A DNA stretch of 64,000 nt from the NCBI RefSeq assembly GCF_036320965.1, contig NC_092236.1:10836518-10900517 (forward strand), given 5' to 3'. Shown here one piece after another: positions 60,701 through 64,000 of the stretch; position 1 is the stretch's first letter; every line of letters starts with the position of its first letter. The stretch is from Panulirus ornatus (lineage: Eukaryota > Arthropoda > Malacostraca > Decapoda > Palinuridae). The notes beneath the pieces are model-generated. The model was given only the letters and a program-made list of their open reading frames with translations, searched no databases and was not told the DNA's origin. The position numbers were made by a program, and so were the translations under genes.

Positions 60701-61990
60701 GAATGCAAACTAGGTGAAGAACAAGGTAGGTTTGAGAAGCAAAGAATTTTTTGTATACCAGATTTTTGTAGTAAGGTCTGTAATGGAGAAAACTTTAGAG
60801 GTAAGAAGGAAATGTAAGTGGCATGTATGAATTGAAGAAAGGCATATGATAAAGTTATCAGGAAAGGTCTTTGAAAGTTTTTGTTTCTGCATGGTATATA
60901 TGGAAGCCTTTTAAATCATGTGAATAGCTATTATAATGAATTTAGTGCTTGTTCAAGACTACATGGTAGCTTGATTTAAACATGAAAGTGATTTGTTGTT
61001 GAATAATGTCATTATGGTTGTCTAATGTTCAGTGTTACATATGATGATAGTTAAGTGGGGTAACAGCACTGTACTGCTGAACCCAACTGGAACAAAATGA
61101 AGGATACCACAGTTATTGTATATGTACAGTGAGCTGTTATCTAAACTAGAGGAAGAGTTGGATAGAAATGTAGGTCATTTTGATTGTGTGTTGGATGATG
61201 GAAAAAAATGCAATTTGAAAATAAGATTTTAGTTTTTGAAAGACAAACATTCACAGTGTAATATGATTTAGAGTGGTGAAGAACTGAAAATCATGGATGG
61301 GTTTGTGTATTTAAGAGCAAAACCCAGTTAGGACAGTAGTGAGAAAGTTGAATGTGTGAGTCAAATCTTGAAAAGGAAGAAACTGGTGGTGCACTGAGGT
61401 CTGTGATGAATGGGAAAAAAATTTTGTAAAATGTGCAAGAAGTTACATGAAGTACATGCCCTAAATCTGATGTAGGGATGTAAATCCCTTGTTTCTAAAG
61501 GTAAAGTCTGTTAAAAAAAACGGAAACATTAGAAATGGAAAACTTTTAGGAGAATAAACTGGCATGAAGAATTCTTGAGAAAGAAAAACACAATTCAAAA
61601 TCATGTACTATTGTTTAGTTATGCAGACTGTCTGATAAATGATACGCTGGTCAGTAAGATACATATTACTGCTGGAGGTACAATGAGATAATGATAAATG
61701 TAAATACAGAGAAGGAGATTTGAGAAAGATACTAAAATGTGTCATAGGCTGCAGTGTAACCATTCAGTGTATGATGGCTTGAATGGGAAACTTTAGTCTC
61801 ACTTGATAAATCAGCTTATTTTGGAAAGGGAAAATCACAGTCCCTATCTTAGAGAGGAAGTCTTTCTGTTTTCTCTTTATCACATTGGACACGTAAAGAT
61901 AAAAGCTAAAAGTTACCCAATGCGTATTTTAGAAGCATTGGATATTCTAAAAAAAATTCATATCAAGGCGATGGAATTTTTTACAGCAAA
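60700..61990 (+). mobile_element. Very old RTE-like remnants
   Basis: The plus strand shows weak similarity to the GFRSGRGCVDQ/FALKNVCEKYLE and KAYDRV blocks near 60727-60860 (VGLRSKEFFVYQIFVVRSV, EERHMIKLSGK) and a YLREE-like stretch near 61840. It is below what I could prove by eye. Confidence 0.35.
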
Positions 61991-62078
61991 TAAAAAAAAT
62001 TACAATCAGTGATTCAGTAATGAAAAAAGCATAGTATATACATTTCCCTTAAAAACGTATTGTCAGCATTTAGCCTTC

Positions 62079-62153
62079 TTATGGGCTCTCTTCATCTGTT
62101 GCCCCTTCCTCGTTTTCAGAGCCTTCTCTAAGATCATCTCTTACTGCAGCATC
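62079..62153 (-). CDS. Candidate terminal coding exon of an unknown minus-strand gene
   Basis: The acceptor cttgacttttcag is followed by 24 open codons and a TAA. They encode DAAVRDDLREGSENEEGATD then EESP, a strongly acidic, hydrophilic tail. The codon pattern and the clean acceptor suggest a real last exon. The preceding exons would lie to the right, beyond or near the window end. I do not recognise the protein, and no transposon family in this window ends like this. Confidence 0.45.
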   Translation of the reverse strand, partial: DAAVRDDLREGSENEEGATDEESP

Positions 62154-62448
62154 CTGAAAAGTCAAGAAAATATATATAAACAAAATAGCAAAATAGAATA
62201 TACATTCAAATTTAAGAGTTGATTTTTTTCTTCAAGTTGATCTGAAGAAAGTTGCACTTAAGTGAAAGAGTAAGCTAACTTGAATGAGGGGCATAGCACC
62301 TACCCCACAAATTTCTATAAGATGTGCACTCACTGCACATCTTGCTTTATAAAATAACATGTTCCCCTCTCTTACCTATTCTGGGTTCATATGGGACCGA
62401 TTTTAATCAAATCAGTTCTTTTTAATGTTTCTGAAGTTGTTCCATGCA

Positions 62449-62600
62449 TGTTTCTTATTTCTTCTGGTAGTATAATGAGTATTTTTTTTTCTAGTTTGTT
62501 CTAGTTAGTTTCTTATTTCTCCTGGTAGTATAATGAATATTTTTCTAGTTCTAATTAGTTTCTTATTTCTCCTCATATTACAATGAATATTTTTTTTAGA
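62449..62600. repeat. About 56-bp tandem repeat, 3 copies
   Basis: The unit tttcttatttctcctggtag plus tataatgaatattttt...agtt is repeated three times with small indels. Confidence 0.9.
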
Positions 62601-62689
62601 TTTGTCCTTGTAGGGTCAGATTTATTTCTGGTATGTTTTCTGCTATCCTTTAAGTTTTATTTACCATGTATCTTCCTTGCTGGAAAGCT

Positions 62690-64000
62690 TTCATTTTTAG
62701 TATATTTTCCTTTATATCTTCAGTTTGTTGCCATGTGTAAAGATTCATTTGTCTTTCCCTGCTTCTCTCCAGGTTATATAGTTCCAGTTCTTTTAGCCTT
62801 TAATGGTAGTTCATATGTTCCCATACCCTTGATTTTGCAATTGAAGTAAGTGCTTCTGAATTCTCTCTGATGTGTTTACTTCTATTTGCTTCATTGGTGA
62901 CCATATAAAACAACAGTATTCAATTTTGTTTCTTATATAAACATTATACATTTTCATTGAGTTTTCTGTCTTGAAATAAAGGTTCTAAGTACTATACCAC
63001 TGATAGCTCAATAATGCTGTCTTTTCAATATCTTCTCTGAATTTTAGTTTCTCATTATCTTTTACAATTGTTTCTCCTTTACTGCCATGCTCATATATGG
63101 TGTCATTGATGTTTACTTACGTAAGTTTTCTGCTCAAATCTGTTTTTGTCGAATTCCATCATGTTCACTTCTAATAATTTGTATATCATGCTGCAGTCTT
63201 TCTGCCCTTCCCTTTGTTTATTTCTAATCCAATCATTTTACATTATCTGTTTTTGTTTACTTTGATGTCAGTGTTTGATTTAATTAGAGAGGTTTGAGAC
63301 AGAACACCTTCCTCAGACATAGTTCCATTTAGCTACTACTATGGAAATTCTGTTAGATACTCTAATCCACCTTTTGATCTTATCCTTCACATTTTGTTTA
63401 GCTACTCTGTCTAGCAAAATTCTATTGTTTCCTTTGTCAAATGCTTATGCGATGTTAAAGTGTCCATTCTTTTTCAATGCATTAAACTTTCATACGTGTA
63501 ATTGTAATGAGCTATCTGATGCCAATTCCCTCCTGAACTCCCTCAAAGCGGTGGACACGGCAATAGAGTCTCCATAAACAGTGAACTCCAGTGCCACTTT
63601 TTAGCCTTTAGTGGTTCACCTTTAATAGGCCCTGGCAGAGGGCAACTCTAGCACAGTAGCTGCAGAGGCTCCATCCTAATGTTCCTATTAACTACTACAT
63701 AATGCACATTTATCCTGGTACAAATCCATGTTGGCCTTTATTTATGGAGCTATTCTTGATTAAATGTTGTGTCCTCTTCTTGCTCTTTCAGAGTGATGTG
63801 AAGTCAAGCTAATTGGTCTGTATTGTGTAGGTGAGTGTCTGCAGTTTTGTTTTTACCTAGACTTTGCCTTAATATCATTAGCTTCACTATTGCTGTTTTC
63901 GTCTTTTTGTAGAATATGGATTCTAACTGATCGCAAAGCCAAATTTTCTCTGAAGTGATCAGCTGTTCCCATTACCACATTGGCTGATATTCCAGTATCT
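62690..64000 (-). mobile_element. Decayed Jockey/CR1-like LINE remnants
   Basis: On the minus strand I read AFDKGNNRILLDRVAKQNVK and KIKRWIRVSNRIS (63380-63460), matching the motif A segment AFDKV-H-ILL and the GK-WI block. Further down are FCYIWSPMKQIEVNTSERIQ and ELELYNLERS-like pieces (62740-62930), the C-terminal part. They lie in the expected minus-strand order and are broken by stops. The part from 63700 to 64000 is unclear. Positions 63565-63665 carry the dispersed repeat also seen at 305-425. Confidence 0.55.

Overview
The window looks like nuclear DNA of a decapod crustacean (inference). The grounds are one multi-exon gene with very long introns and canonical GT/AG junctions, a very high load of (AT)n and (CT)n microsatellites, and a swarm of closely related non-LTR retrotransposon copies of an RTE-like type. 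The species cannot be told from the sequence.

One host gene dominates. It lies on the minus strand and runs from 36707 (first recognised exon; the 5' end with signal peptide was not found) down to a stop codon at 1867. I assembled twelve phase-compatible exons, about 1.84 kb of coding sequence and 612 residues. They encode four LDL-receptor class A modules, a Thr/Pro-rich linker with a Cys cluster, a complement-control-like (Sushi) region and a C-terminal chymotrypsin-fold domain. This is the layout of the modular serine protease (ModSP / HP14 / MSP) that starts the extracellular Toll and melanisation cascades of arthropods. The catalytic His (AAHC), Asp (DVALI) and Ser (GSSGGP) are present. 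The activation-pair Asp194 is Ser, no IVGG-type N-terminus is visible, and the S1-pocket and GWG motifs are altered.

The introns and the flanking DNA are packed with retrotransposons. Family A is an RTE-like LINE with an APE endonuclease, an FADD reverse transcriptase, and a 3' end with the block cgctacctcgc-aacgcggga followed by poly(A)/(TA)n. The fullest copy is at 9697-12936 (+). Others are at 20957-21758 (+), 21840-23996 (-), 24400-24929 (-), 29051-30773 (-), 31006-32170 (+), 39757-40441 (+) and 57958-60037 (+). An older relative with a longer 3' UTR is seen at 17290-18520, 25018-26279, 27868-28940, 38370-39528 and 60038-60660. A short element of about 230 bp joins a family A-like 5' UTR directly to a family A-like 3' end and occurs in about thirteen copies. 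Jockey-like and CR1/L2-like fragments are also present.

From about 41 to 50 kb the load of family A drops. That stretch holds decayed CR1-like pieces, microsatellites and minisatellites, with no gene I can recognise. Near the right end (62079-62153, -) there is a candidate terminal exon of another minus-strand gene that would extend beyond the window.
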